Shown: in pieces, positions 41,011-52,476 of the stretch
Position numbering within the stretch: position 1 is the first letter of the stretch
How the letters are laid out: the number at the start of each line of letters is the position of its first letter
Source: Longimicrobiaceae bacterium
Lineage (GTDB): Bacteria; Gemmatimonadota; Gemmatimonadetes; Longimicrobiales; Longimicrobiaceae
NCBI GenBank assembly: GCA_030146875.1
Contig: JASLAX010000158.1
Location: forward strand, 1-64,000
Reading direction: 5' to 3'
DNA: 64,000 nucleotides
Translations under genes and position numbers: made by a program
Notes under the pieces: generated by a model
Seen by the model: only the letters and a program-made list of their open reading frames with translations
Database searches by the model: none
What the model was told of the DNA's origin: nothing

Positions 41011-42692
41011 ATGAGCGAACCCGCCGTGCCTCCCGCCGCACCGCCCCCCGGCGTACCCGCTCCTGCGGGGACGTCGGGCGAGCGCGCGCCGGCGCACGAG
41101 ATGGGGCGGGCGCGGCACCTGGAGATCCTGAACGAGGTGGCGCGCATCGCCACGGCCGACCTGGAGCTGCGGCCCATGCTGCAGCGCATCACCGACGCGC
41201 TGATGCGGCACTTCGGGTGGGAGTTCGTGGCCTGCGTGTCGGTGGACCCGGAGCGCGACCGCTTCGTCTGCGAGGCCGTCTCCACCCTGCTCCCCTCCGC
41301 CATCCACGTGGGCTACACCCGCCCTCTGGGCAGCGGCGTGGTGGGCCAGGTGGCGGCCCACGGCCGCCCCATCCTGCTGGACGACGTGCGCGGCGAGGCC
41401 GACTACGTGGAGACCATGCCCGGCACGCTCTCGGAGCTGTGCGTGCCGGTGCGGCACGGCGGGCGGACGGTGGCCATCCTGAACCTGGAGAGCACCCGCC
41501 TGGCCGCCTTCCACGACCAGCTCCCCCTGCTGGAGACGGTGGCCGAGCAGATCGCGGGCGCCATCGCCAGCGCGCGGCTGCTGCAGGAGGTGAGGCGCCG
41601 CGCGCACCTGCTGGAGATGGTGGGCGAGCTCTCGCGCGACGCGCTGGAGGCGGGGCAGCTCGACCTGCTCCTGGACCGCGTGGTCCACTGGGTGGTGGAG
41701 CACTTCCCGCTCGCCATCGTCTCGGTGCTGATGGCGGATCCCGAGCGCAGGCTGTTCTACCAGACGAAGCGCGCCGCCCGCGTGCCGCTGCGGGTCGACA
41801 CCGGCACCCACTGGCCGGTGGAGCGGGGGATCGTGGGGCGGGCGATGCGGACGGGCGAGGCGCAGCTCGTGCTGGACGTGCGGGCGGACCCCGCGTACTT
41901 CGAGATGAACGAGACGGTCACGGCCGAGCTGGTGGTGCCCATCCGCTTCCGCGACCGCATCCTGGGCGTGCTGAACCTGGAGGGCGACTCGCCCGACGTC
42001 TTCTCGCCCGAGAACGTGGTGGTGTTCCGCACCTTCGCCGACCAGATCGCGGGCGCCATCCACATGGCCGCCATGAACCGCGCGCTGGAGGAGGCGAACG
42101 AGCGGCTGCGCCAGGCCAACCAGCGGCTGGAGCGCCTCTCCCACACCGACGGTCTGACGGGGATCGCCAACCGCCGCCACTTCGACGAGGTGCTCGCCGT
42201 GGAGTGGAGGCGGGCCGAGCGCGCCGGCACCCCGCTCTCGGTGGTGATGCTGGACCTGGACTGCTTCAAGGCCTTCAACGACGGGCTGGGCCACCAGCGC
42301 GGCGACGACTGCCTGCGCGACGTGGCCCGCGCGCTCCGCGGCGCCGTCCGCCGCGCCGGCGACCTGGTGGCCCGCTACGGCGGCGAGGAGTTCGTGGTCC
42401 TGCTCCCCGCCATGGACCTGCGCCGCGCCGAGCAGTTCGCGGAGCGGCTCCGCGCCCGCGTGGAGGCGCTGCGCGTGCCCCACCCCACCTCCACGGTGGC
42501 CACCGTGGTGACCGCGTCGCTGGGGGTGGCGAGCGCCGTGCCCCACCGCGACTCCGGCCCCGCGGTGCTGCTCGCGGCCGCCGACGACGCCCTGTACCGC
42601 GCCAAGCGCGCGGGCCGCAACCGCGTGGCGCGCGCCGACGTTCCGCCGCGCGCCGCTCCCCAGATCGACGCCGTCCCCCAGCCCACGCACGG

Positions 42693-42696
<4 letters not shown>
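41011..42696 (+). CDS. GAF-GAF-GGDEF diguanylate cyclase
   Basis: A 561-residue protein. There are two GAF domains (about 35-195 and 205-365, each with GVVGQVAAHG or GIVGRAMRTG type loops). A short coiled coil (EEANERLRQANQRLERL) leads to a GGDEF domain with active-site GGEEF at about 456-460 and an inhibitory I-site RAGD five residues before it. It should make c-di-GMP and be feedback inhibited. The GAF ligands are unknown; location within the aromatic degradation block hints at a small aromatic or redox cue. Its stop overlaps the next start as ATGA. Confidence 0.92.
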
Positions 42697-43526
<830 letters not shown>

Positions 43527-43984
43527 GGTGACGGTCCGCGCCGCGAGCACCCCCCTCCCCCGGCCCCTCCCCCACGAGGGAAGAGGGGTGAGGGTCGTCG
43601 GCGGTCCCGCGCTTCGTCCGCGGCAGGACCCCTCACCCCCGGCCCCTCTCCCACAAGGGGAGAGGGGTGCACCGCGGTCCCGGCGCGAGACGGAAGCCCA
43701 GTCCGCGAAGGCGGACTTCGTGCCGTTCCGAGCCGCGAATTCATTCGCAGGCGTCGATTGGGCCCGGGCCGGAGCCGCGCCCCCCCTCCCCCGGCCCCTC
43801 CCCCACGGAGGGGCGAGGGGTGCCCGGGACCGCCGGCCTTCGTCGCGGCTCCGGCGGGTGCGGAGTCCGCGGAGCGGACTTTCCCGTCGTTCCAGGAGGC
43901 GAGTCCATTCGCTGGCCGGTGCCGGGGCGCGGGGGATGCTGCTGCCTCCGACCGGCGCCGGCGGTGTCTGCGCGGAGGCCGCCC
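43527..43984. repeat. Gap filled with three copies of a 45-base extragenic element
   Basis: Copies lie near 43548-43591, 43626-43671 and 43779-43823, with the shared core CCCCCGGCCCCTC followed by a small hairpin such as CTCCCACAAGGGGAG and an AGGGGTG ending. No reading frame here has protein character. A fourth, inverted copy is at 40043-40088. Confidence 0.7.
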
Positions 43985-45145
43985 GTGGCTGACCGCACCT
44001 TCCTGGGGTGGCCGTTCTTCGACGAGGGGCACCGGGCGCTCGCGGCGGAGCTGCGCGGGTGGACGGGGCGCGAGGTGGGCGAGGACGAGCCGGCGGACGT
44101 GGACGCGCGCTGCCGGGAGCTGGTGCGGGCGCTGGGCGACGCGGGGTGGCTGCGGCTGGTGGTGGCCGAGGCGGACGGTGGGGGGCGGGCGGCGCTGGAC
44201 GTGCGCTCCCTCTGCGTGGCACGCGAGACGCTGGCGTACCGCTCCGGGCTGGCGGACTTCGCGTTCGCCATGCAGGGGCTGGGAAGCGGGCCCATCTCGC
44301 TCTTCGGCACGGAGGAGCAGCGGCGGCGGTGGCTCCCGGCGGTGCGCGACGGGCGGGCGGTGGCGGCGTTCGCGCTCTCCGAGGCCGACGCCGGGTCGGA
44401 CGTGACGGCCATGACGACCACGGCGCGACGCGTGGACGGCGGGTACGTGCTGGACGGGGAAAAGACGTGGATCTCCAACGGGGGCATCGCCGACCACTAC
44501 GTGGTGTTCGCGCGCTTCCCCGAGGCGGGGGAGCGGGGGTTCGGGGCCTTCCTGGTGGAGGCGGACGCGCCGGGGTTCCGGGTGGGGGAGCGCATCGACG
44601 TCATCGCCCCGCATCCCCTGGCCTCGCTGGAGCTGGACGGGTGCCGCGTGCCGGCTCGGGCGCGGATCGGGGCGGAGGGGGCGGGGCTGAAGGTGGCGCT
44701 GGGGACGCTGGACGTCTTCCGCTCCACCGTGGGCGCCGCGGCGCTCGGCTTCGCCCGTCGCGCGCTGGACGAGGCGGTGGCGTGGGCGCGCGAGCGGAGC
44801 GTCTTCGGCAAGCCTCTGGCGGAGCACCAGCTCACGCAGGCCCGCCTGGCCGAGATGGCGGTGGACGTGGACGCCAGCGCGCTCCTCGTCTACCGCGCGG
44901 CGTGGACGCGCGACATGGGGGCGCCGCGCGTGACCCGCGAGGCGGCGATGGCGAAGCTGCACGCCACCGAGGCGGCGCAGCGGGTGATCGACGGGGCGGT
45001 GCAGCTCCACGGCGGGCGGGGCGTGGTGAGCGGCGCGGCGGTGGAGCGCCTGTACCGCGAGATCCGCGCGCTGCGCATCTACGAGGGAACGAGCGAGGTC
45101 CAGAAGCTGGTGATCGCGGGCCAGGTACTGAAGGAGAATGGATGA
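43985..45145 (+). CDS. Acyl-CoA dehydrogenase
   Basis: A 386-residue flavoenzyme. Motifs are AAFALSEADAGSDVTAMTTT (substrate side), GEKTWISNGGIADHYVVFAR, RSVFGKPLAEHQL, QLHGGRGVVSG, and RIYEGTSEVQKLVIA with the catalytic Glu in EGTSE. It introduces a double bond into an acyl-CoA, giving electrons to ETF. In context it probably acts on a partly reduced aminobenzoyl-CoA ring product or its acyclic chain. The GTG at 43985 is preceded by GGAGGCCGCCC. Its stop overlaps the next start (ATGA). Confidence 0.92.
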   Translation: MADRTFLGWPFFDEGHRALAAELRGWTGREVGEDEPADVDARCRELVRALGDAGWLRLVVAEADGGGRAALDVRSLCVARETLAYRSGLADFAFAMQGLGSGPISLFGTEEQRRRWLPAVRDGRAVAAFALSEADAGSDVTAMTTTARRVDGGYVLDGEKTWISNGGIADHYVVFARFPEAGERGFGAFLVEADAPGFRVGERIDVIAPHPLASLELDGCRVPARARIGAEGAGLKVALGTLDVFRSTVGAAALGFARRALDEAVAWARERSVFGKPLAEHQLTQARLAEMAVDVDASALLVYRAAWTRDMGAPRVTREAAMAKLHATEAAQRVIDGAVQLHGGRGVVSGAAVERLYREIRALRIYEGTSEVQKLVIAGQVLKENG

Positions 45146-45630
45146 GCACGGAGCGAGTCCGGGTCCCCATGCTGCCGCACCACGAGTTCGGGCGACTGCG
45201 GCTGCGCGACTTCGTCCCCGCCGACGACGTGGTGGACCTGCGCGGGTGGGAGTTCCGCGACGAGACGTGGGTGGGGGAGGCGGTCGGCTTCACCGAGTGG
45301 CTGCGCCGCGAGGACGAGCCCGACGTGCTCCGCGCCCTCTCGCTCGACTTCGAGGAGGTCTCCGACGGCGCCGCGCAGGCCGTGATGGGGCGGCTGGGCC
45401 TGCCGCTGCGGATGGGCCTCTCCCGCGACGAGCTGGTGCAGCGCCTGGGCGCGCCCCGCGCGGAGGCCCGCTACCGCCCCGACCGCGCGACCATGGAGTT
45501 CTCGTGCGGCGATCCCGACCCGTACGTCCTCTCCTGCGCGCTGGACGGCGAGGAGGGGCTCGTCTTCCTGGCCGTGCTGGCCTGCGTCCCCGCGCGCGCC
45601 GGGGCGCGGGAGCGGCGGGAGGAGCGGTGA
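45142..45630 (+). CDS. Hypothetical protein coupled to the acyl-CoA dehydrogenase
   Basis: A 162-residue soluble protein, not recognised. It has HHEFGRLRLRDFVPADDVVD, then GLPLRMGLSRDELVQRLGAP, a pattern like small SmpA/BamE-type or chaperone modules (MGLSRDELVQRLG is typical of a helix before a beta sheet), and a C-terminal EFSCGDPDPYVLSCAL, FLAVLACVPAR. There is no signal peptide. The start overlaps the preceding stop, with AAGGAGAATG as ribosome site. The role in the pathway is unknown. Confidence 0.6.
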   Translation: MSTERVRVPMLPHHEFGRLRLRDFVPADDVVDLRGWEFRDETWVGEAVGFTEWLRREDEPDVLRALSLDFEEVSDGAAQAVMGRLGLPLRMGLSRDELVQRLGAPRAEARYRPDRATMEFSCGDPDPYVLSCALDGEEGLVFLAVLACVPARAGARERREER

Positions 45631-45757
45631 GGGGGCAGTGGAGATCTCCGGCCTCGCACGGCCTCGACGGGACGCGCGAGCACGTGGCACGGGAAGCGCT
45701 GCGATGGGGGCCGCAGTGAGCACGGTCCTTCGACCCCACGAGACCGGAGGAGACGCC

Positions 45758-47398
45758 ATGCCCCAGACCGCCGCCGCGCCCGCCGCGCCCAGCGCGCACG
45801 TGGACACCTTCGCGCGCGACCGCCTGCCGCCGCGGGAGCTGTGGCCCCGGATCGACCTCTCCGGCGTGCCGGAGTACCCGGCGCGGCTGAACGCGGCCGT
45901 GGAGCTGGTGGACCGCTGGGTGGAGGCGGGGCAGGGGGGACGGACGGCGATCCGCTGGCCGGGCGGGTCGTGGACCTACCGGGAGCTGGCGGCGGAATCC
46001 AACCGCGTGGCCGCCGTGCTGCGCGACGACCTCCGCCTCGTTCCCGGCAACCGGGTGCTGCTCCGGGGCCCCAACGGACCGTGGATGGCGGCGTGCTGGC
46101 TGGGCGTTCTGAAGGCCGGCGGCGTGGCGGTGGCGACCATGCCGCTGCTGCGGACGCGCGAGCTCTCCTACATCGTGGACCGCGCCGACGTCCGCTATGC
46201 GCTCACCGACGCGCGCATCGCGGAAGAGATCGAGGCCGTCGGGGGGACGGACTCCCGGCTGGAGAGGGTGCTGCGCTTCGGGACGGACGAGGCGGGGTCG
46301 CTGGACGTCCTCGCCCGCGGGAAGGCGGCGGAGTTCGAGGCCGTGGACACCGCGGCGGAGGACGTGGCGCTGATCGCCTTCACCTCCGGCACCACGGGGC
46401 GGGCGAAGGGGACCATGCACCTGCACCGCGACGTGCTGGCGTGCTGCGACACCTTCCCGCCGCACTGCCTGCAGGCGGGGCCGGACGACGTCTTCTGCGG
46501 CTCGCCGCCGCTGGCGTTCACCTTCGGGCTGGGCGGCCTGCTCCTCTTTCCCCTGCGCATCGGCGCGTCCACGCTGCTGCTGGAGAACGCGACGCCGCCC
46601 AACCTGGTCAGGGGGATCGAGGAGCACCGCGCGACGGTCTGCTTCACCGCGCCCACCGCCTACCGGGCGATGGCGGCCCTGGCGGGCGAGCACGACCTGT
46701 CCTCGCTGCGGAAGTGCGTCTCGGCGGGGGAGCACCTGCCGCTGGCGACGTTCGAGGCGTGGAAGGAGGCGACCGGCGTCTCCATCATCGACGGGATCGG
46801 GTCCACGGAGATGCTGCACATCTTCGTCTCCGCGCCGGAGGACGCGATCCGCCCCGGGTCCACGGGGCGCGCCGTGCCGGGTTACCGCGCGCGCGTGGTC
46901 GACGACGAGGGGAACGAGCTTCCGCCGGGGACCATCGGCCGCCTGGCCGTAGTGGGGCCCACGGGGTGCCGCTACCTGGACGACCCGGAGCGGCAGCGCG
47001 CGTACGTGCGCCACGGGTGGAACGAGACGGGGGACGCGTACGTGATGGACGCCGACGGGTACTTCTGGTACCAGGCGCGCGGCGACGACATGATCATCTC
47101 GTCGGGGTACAACATCTCCGGCCCCGAGGTGGAGAACGCGCTGCTGGAGCACCCCGCGGTGGGGGAGTGCGGCGTGGTGGGCGTCCCCGACCTGGAGCGC
47201 GGCCACGTCGTGAAGGCGTTCGTGGTGCTGCGCGATGGGCACGCGCCGTCGGAGTCGCTGGCGAAGGAGCTGCAGGACTTCGCCAAGGCCACCATCGCCC
47301 CCTACAAGTACCCGCGCGCCATCGAGTTCCTGGACGCGCTTCCCCGCACGCAGACCGGCAAGCTGCAGCGCTTCCGGCTGCGGGAGCGCGGCGCGTGA
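45758..47398 (+). CDS. Benzoate-CoA-ligase-like enzyme (probable 2-aminobenzoate-CoA ligase)
   Basis: A 546-residue AMP-forming ligase. The ATP loop is FTSGTTGRAKGTMH; DGIGSTEMLHIF, NETGDAYVMDADGYFWY, GDDMIISSGYNISGPEVE and the C-terminal Lys in PRTQTGKLQRF are all intact. The subgroup with APTAYRAMAAL and GSTEMLHIF is that of benzoate and 2-aminobenzoate CoA ligases. It would activate anthranilate from the kynurenine route to 2-aminobenzoyl-CoA, the substrate of the fused monooxygenase. GGAGGAGACGCC precedes the ATG. Its stop overlaps the RidA start. Confidence 0.9.
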   Translation: MPQTAAAPAAPSAHVDTFARDRLPPRELWPRIDLSGVPEYPARLNAAVELVDRWVEAGQGGRTAIRWPGGSWTYRELAAESNRVAAVLRDDLRLVPGNRVLLRGPNGPWMAACWLGVLKAGGVAVATMPLLRTRELSYIVDRADVRYALTDARIAEEIEAVGGTDSRLERVLRFGTDEAGSLDVLARGKAAEFEAVDTAAEDVALIAFTSGTTGRAKGTMHLHRDVLACCDTFPPHCLQAGPDDVFCGSPPLAFTFGLGGLLLFPLRIGASTLLLENATPPNLVRGIEEHRATVCFTAPTAYRAMAALAGEHDLSSLRKCVSAGEHLPLATFEAWKEATGVSIIDGIGSTEMLHIFVSAPEDAIRPGSTGRAVPGYRARVVDDEGNELPPGTIGRLAVVGPTGCRYLDDPERQRAYVRHGWNETGDAYVMDADGYFWYQARGDDMIISSGYNISGPEVENALLEHPAVGECGVVGVPDLERGHVVKAFVVLRDGHAPSESLAKELQDFAKATIAPYKYPRAIEFLDALPRTQTGKLQRFRLRERGA

Positions 47399-47802
47399 CC
47401 GGCTTCGCGGAGGCCATCCAGCCGGACGGCTGGGCGCTGCCCCGGGGATATGCCAACGGGATGTCGGCGCGCGGGCGGGTGGTCGTCACCGCCGGCCAGA
47501 TCGGGTGGGACCCCGCCACGGGGACGTTCGCGTCCGACGACTTCGCGGCCCAGGCGGCGCAGGCGTTCCGCAACGTGGCCGCCGTCCTGGCCGCCGCGGG
47601 CGCCGGGCCGGAGCACCTGGTCCGCCTCACCTGGTACGTCACCGACCGCGCGGCCTACCTGGCCTCGCTGAAGGAGGTGGGCGCCGCGTACCGCGAGGTC
47701 TTCGGCCGCCACTACCCCGCGATGGCGGTGGTCGTGGTCTCCGCGCTGATCGAGGAGCGCGCGAAGGTGGAGATCGAGGCCACGGCGGTGGTGCCGGAGT
47801 GA
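47395..47802 (+). CDS. RidA family enamine/imine deaminase
   Basis: A 135-residue RidA/YjgF fold protein: GYANGMSARGRVVVTAGQIG, then AFRNVAAVLAAAGAGPEHLV and EVFGRHYPAMAVVVVSALIE with a conserved acidic residue near the end. Members hydrolyse reactive enamines or imines, or aminomuconate. In this operon a RidA protein makes sense for deaminating the amino-enoyl intermediate after ring reduction. The GTG start overlaps the ligase stop (GTGA). Confidence 0.87.
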   Translation: MTGFAEAIQPDGWALPRGYANGMSARGRVVVTAGQIGWDPATGTFASDDFAAQAAQAFRNVAAVLAAAGAGPEHLVRLTWYVTDRAAYLASLKEVGAAYREVFGRHYPAMAVVVVSALIEERAKVEIEATAVVPE

Positions 47803-47866
47803 GCAGCTCGCAGGGTGAGGAGAACGCGCCTCAACAGGTGGGTGCAGACGCTTTGAGGAGGATGCC

Positions 47867-48136
47867 GTGGCCCCTGTGACCCGCGAGAGCTTCGCCGAGC
47901 GTCTCCTCCGCGAGGGGACGTTCGACGCGACGGCGCTGATCGCCGCGGCGGTGTCTCTCGGGGGCGGGTGCTACCCGTTGCTCCGCCGGTGGCGCGACCC
48001 CCGGCGTCCCGTCGCCAACCTGGCAGACCCCGCCGTCACTCCGTCCGGTGTTCCCAGCGCGCTCGCGGACGGGGGAGCGGCCGACTGGGAGCGGCGGGCG
48101 ATCCGCCGGCCTCCGAGTACGAAAGCAGAGCGGTGA
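47867..48136 (+). CDS. Small protein with one hydrophobic segment, unknown
   Basis: An 89-residue protein starting with GTG after GAGGAGGATGCC, a good ribosome site. FDATALIAAAVSLGGGCYPLL (about 19-39) may be a membrane anchor or signal. The remainder is Pro/Arg/Ala rich and probably disordered. It lies between the aromatic cluster and the next exported protein; codon use is host-like, but no family is known, so it could be spurious. Confidence 0.45.
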   Translation: MAPVTRESFAERLLREGTFDATALIAAAVSLGGGCYPLLRRWRDPRRPVANLADPAVTPSGVPSALADGGAADWERRAIRRPPSTKAER

Positions 48137-48226
48137 CCCCGCGCCGCCGACGGCAACCGATCGCGGCTCGGCCGCATCCAACCTGGGATCGTCTGTTTCC
48201 ATCCTCCCGCAACGATGGGGCTCCCG

Positions 48227-48673
48227 ATGAAGCGCATTCTCTCCCTCCTGGCCGTCCTCGCCCTCGCGTCGCCGGCCGCCGCTCGGGCGCAGGCGCCCAC
48301 CGCCGCCGACAGCGCCGGCATCCGCGCCGCCGCGCTGGACTACGTGCAGGGCTGGTACGACGGCAACGCCGACCGCATGCGGCGCGCGCTGCACCCGGAG
48401 CTGGTGAAGCGGATCGTGTCGGCGGACTCGGCGGGGAACAGCCGGATCGACCAGATGGGCGCGGACCGGCTGGTGGAGATGACGGGGCGCCGCTCCGGCA
48501 GCTTCACGCCGGCGGGCGGGCGGGTGGAGGACGTGCGGATCCTGGACATCTTCGGGAACGCCGCGGCGGTGCGGGCGGAGATGGCGGGCTGGATCGACTA
48601 CATGCAGATGGGGAAGGTGAACGGCCGGTGGGTGATCGTGAACGTGCTGTGGGTCCTGAAGCCCCGGAGCTGA
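48227..48673 (+). CDS. Exported NTF2-like (lumazine-binding-like) protein
   Basis: A 148-residue protein with a signal peptide (MKRILSLLAVLALASPAAAR, cut near AQA) and an NTF2-like domain: AALDYVQGWYDGNADRMRRA, LHPELVKRIVS, RVEDVRILDIFGNAAAVRAE, VNGRWVIVNVLWVLKP. This form is common in exported SnoaL/lumazine-binding-like proteins of unknown ligand. The ATG at 48227 was chosen over one at 48215 because it opens the signal peptide. Confidence 0.8.
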   Translation: MKRILSLLAVLALASPAAARAQAPTAADSAGIRAAALDYVQGWYDGNADRMRRALHPELVKRIVSADSAGNSRIDQMGADRLVEMTGRRSGSFTPAGGRVEDVRILDIFGNAAAVRAEMAGWIDYMQMGKVNGRWVIVNVLWVLKPRS

Positions 48674-48678
48674 GCCCG

Positions 48679-49362
48679 ATGGAGAGCACCCGGGCGCGCG
48701 GTGGCTGGCAGACGCCGGCGGTGGTCCCGGCGACGTCGCTGAACCCGCACGCCGGCGAGCACCCGGTCACGTCCTCTCCCGCGGAGGTGGACGCGGCGCG
48801 GCGGGCCGTGGAGGCGTCGCTGGCGGAGGTGCCGTACTACCGCGAGCGCTACGGCGAGCGGGGGCGCCTGTTCGGCCAGAGCGACGGGGCGTGGCTCGCC
48901 ACGCTCTGCCGCAGCGACCGCGCGTACCTGGAGCGCCAGGTGCTCTGGCTGGGCAACGTGCTCTCCTCGCGCGGGATGCCGCGGCTGCTGCTGGAGATGC
49001 ACCTGCGCACGCTGCACGGCGCCCTGCTGGACGTGGTCCCGGACGAGGCGGAGTGCTACGACCTGCTGCTGGCCGCCGCCGACACGCTGCGCCTGCGGCG
49101 CTCGGTGCGCATCCCCGAGCCCGACGCGCGCGCCGCCGCCGCCGCGTTCGACCGGGCCGCGGACCCGGCGTGGGCCGCGCGGCTGCCGCGGATGGGTGAG
49201 ATCCTGGCCGCCGCCGTGGCGGACGAGGCGGACGGGATCGAGAACGCCGTCCGCAGCGTGGAGTCGTGGGCCGCCGACCCCGCCCGCTTCCCGCGCGCCT
49301 GGGTGGACGCCGTGGTCCGGACGCTCGCCGACGCGCGGGCCCGGGTGAGCGCCGGGACGTAG
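48679..49362 (+). CDS. Hypothetical helical protein
   Basis: A 227-residue protein, not recognised. It starts six bases after the preceding stop. Residues 30-227 are nearly all helix, with EVPYYRERYGERGRLF, YLERQVLWLGNVLSSRGM and LRTLHGALLDVVPDEAECYD. There are no membrane segments. The spacing and repeated LLL/E patterns suggest a bundle of four to six helices. It is probably co-transcribed with the exported NTF2-like gene. Confidence 0.65.
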   Translation: MESTRARGGWQTPAVVPATSLNPHAGEHPVTSSPAEVDAARRAVEASLAEVPYYRERYGERGRLFGQSDGAWLATLCRSDRAYLERQVLWLGNVLSSRGMPRLLLEMHLRTLHGALLDVVPDEAECYDLLLAAADTLRLRRSVRIPEPDARAAAAAFDRAADPAWAARLPRMGEILAAAVADEADGIENAVRSVESWAADPARFPRAWVDAVVRTLADARARVSAGT

Positions 49363-49419
49363 GCTCCTCCCCCCGACCCACCTCCCGTCACCGCCTCCGT
49401 CCCCCGCTTCCCAGGCCCC

Positions 49420-50082
49420 ATGAGCTACAAGCCCGGCGACTTCCTGATCGGGGTGAGCGAGCTGATCAGCATCGTGCTGCCCGGCGCGATCGGCGCGTAC
49501 CTGCTGGCTGGGTGGCTCACGGAGGTCGCGGAGCGCGTGGGACTGCCGGTGCCCACGGGGGCCGCGCTCTGGGCGGCCCTGGGCCTGCTCGCGTACCTGC
49601 TCGGGCACCTGCTGTTCCTGGTGGGATCCGTCCTGGACCCACTCTACGACCGCCTGCGGAAGCGCCTGATGCGGGGCACGCGGAACCGGCCGTACCAGGT
49701 CGCGAGCGGGATCATGCGCGCGGCGCTGGGCAGCCACGCGGACACGTCCAACACGTACAAGTACGCCACGGCGGTGCTCACGCTGCGCTCCGACGCGGCG
49801 CTGGCGGAGGTGCGGCAGTTCGAAGCCGACTCCAAGTTCTTCCGCAGCCTGACGGTGCTGGCGGCGGCGATCGCCGTCGTCGCGCTGGCGAGGGGGTTCC
49901 GGTGGGAGGCGCTCGCCGCCGCCGTCGCGCTGGGGGCGTGCTTCTGGAGGTACGCGGAGCGCCGATGGAAGTCGACCGAGCGCGCCTTCCAGTACGTCGT
50001 GGTCCTCGACACCCTCCATCCGCGTTCGGCTGGTGAGCCGAGCGAACCGACGGGCGGTCCCAACGTGAGTCCTCACCCATGA
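49420..50082 (+). CDS. Integral membrane protein of unknown function
   Basis: A 220-residue protein with four predicted membrane helices, two near the start (about 10-32 and 46-72, including LLAYLLGHLLFLVGSVLD) and two after residue 140 (SLTVLAAAIAVVALARGF and a partner). They are separated by a soluble stretch carrying RNRPYQVASGIMRAALG. The C-terminal tail lies in the cytoplasm by charge. It is coupled to the next gene by an ATGA overlap, implying they work together. Confidence 0.7.
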   Translation: MSYKPGDFLIGVSELISIVLPGAIGAYLLAGWLTEVAERVGLPVPTGAALWAALGLLAYLLGHLLFLVGSVLDPLYDRLRKRLMRGTRNRPYQVASGIMRAALGSHADTSNTYKYATAVLTLRSDAALAEVRQFEADSKFFRSLTVLAAAIAVVALARGFRWEALAAAVALGACFWRYAERRWKSTERAFQYVVVLDTLHPRSAGEPSEPTGGPNVSPHP

Positions 50083-50996
50083 CGCGCACGATCCCCGAAG
50101 AGCTCCGTCGCGCCTTCCACGAGCTGCAGCGGCGGCACCCGAACGCCTCCCTCGGCCAGCTCAACGAGATGATGGACGGCGCGGTGGAGGCGTACAACCG
50201 CCGTCCGCAGGCCGAGCTCGGCGGCCTCTCCCCCGAGCAGGCGCGCCGGCTGCTGGCGGACCGCTGGGAGGGCGAGGGCCCGGTGCGCCTGGCGGAGGAC
50301 CTTTCGCCGGACGACCTCTCCTCCGCCCGAACGCTCCACGACGCGCGGGAGACGCTGGACCTGCTGGCGGGGCAGGGGACGGTCCGCGCCACGCCCGCCG
50401 GGAACCTGCCGCGCGCGGTGGTGGTGGAGCTGGGGTCGCGGTTCCGCTGGGGTGCCGGGGACCACCCCGAGATGTTCGCGAAGCGCCCGAACGAGCAGGA
50501 CGCGGCGCCCATCCACTACGTGCGCCTGCTGCTGGAGGTCGCCCGCCTGCTCAAGCGGCAGCGGGGCGCCTTCTCGCTCACCAAGCGGGGTGAGGCGCTG
50601 CGCGCGCCCGAGCGTGCCGGGGAGCTGTTCGCGGTGCTCTTCCGCGCCTGGTTCCGGGACTTCAACCTGGCCTATGCCGATGGCTTGGATGAGGAGCCCG
50701 GCTTCCAGCGGGCGATCGCCTTCTCCCTGTACGCGTTCGGCGAGGCGCCGGACGAGTGGCTCACCCCCGCGGAGCTTGCCGACCGGCTGCTCCTGCCCGC
50801 CGTCCGCGAGTCGCTGCCGCCGCCGGAGGAACTCTGGTCGGAGGCGGAGATGATCGTCCAGCTACGCCTGCTCCGGTGGTTGGAACGGTTCGGTCTGGCC
50901 GAGGTGCGCACGGAGCGAGGGAAGGGTCCGTTCCAGCTCGACACGTGGTATCGCCGCACGCGCCTCTTCTCGCGCTTCTTCCACGTCGTCTTCTGA
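50079..50996 (+). CDS. Soluble winged-helix-like protein coupled to a membrane protein
   Basis: A 305-residue protein. Residues 1-80 contain RAFHELQRRHPNASLGQLNE and GLSPEQARRLLADRW. The middle (about 140-180) has IHYVRLLLEVARLLKRQRGA followed by FSLTKRGEAL, typical of a winged helix wing and hinge. The C-terminal part repeats EMIVQLRLLRWLERFGLAEV and ends FQLDTWYRRTRLFSRFFHVVF. This recalls the C-terminal part of plasmid ORF-3-like and similar regulators, but the family is not certain. ATGA overlap with the membrane gene suggests a joint function. Confidence 0.65.
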   Translation: MTRTIPEELRRAFHELQRRHPNASLGQLNEMMDGAVEAYNRRPQAELGGLSPEQARRLLADRWEGEGPVRLAEDLSPDDLSSARTLHDARETLDLLAGQGTVRATPAGNLPRAVVVELGSRFRWGAGDHPEMFAKRPNEQDAAPIHYVRLLLEVARLLKRQRGAFSLTKRGEALRAPERAGELFAVLFRAWFRDFNLAYADGLDEEPGFQRAIAFSLYAFGEAPDEWLTPAELADRLLLPAVRESLPPPEELWSEAEMIVQLRLLRWLERFGLAEVRTERGKGPFQLDTWYRRTRLFSRFFHVVF

Positions 50997-51151
50997 CGCG
51001 TTCCCGCCAGGGACTTCCCTCGCGGCGAGCGACGTACGAGCAGGCCGGAGACGCGGAGGAAATCCTCCCGTCCGCGCTCTCGTCCGTTCATCCAGCGAGA
51101 GGGTGCCCTCCCGCCGCCACCGGCCCGAGCCGGCCGGCCTCGCCCCCGCAC

Positions 51152-51185
51152 CCTCCGCGTCTCCGCGTCCTCCGCGTCTCCGCGT
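51152..51185. repeat. Perfect tandem duplication of a 17-base unit
   Basis: CCTCCGCGTCTCCGCGT occurs twice head to tail. The 246-base gap 50997-51243 otherwise shows no gene. Variants of the CTCCGCGT motif look like a dispersed low-complexity element of this genome. Confidence 0.6.
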
Positions 51186-51243
51186 GAAAAGCCGTCGCCG
51201 CGGCGCGAGACGAAAGGCGAAGAAACGCCTCGGAGAAACGCCC

Positions 51244-52472
<1,229 letters not shown>

Positions 52473-52476
<4 letters not shown>
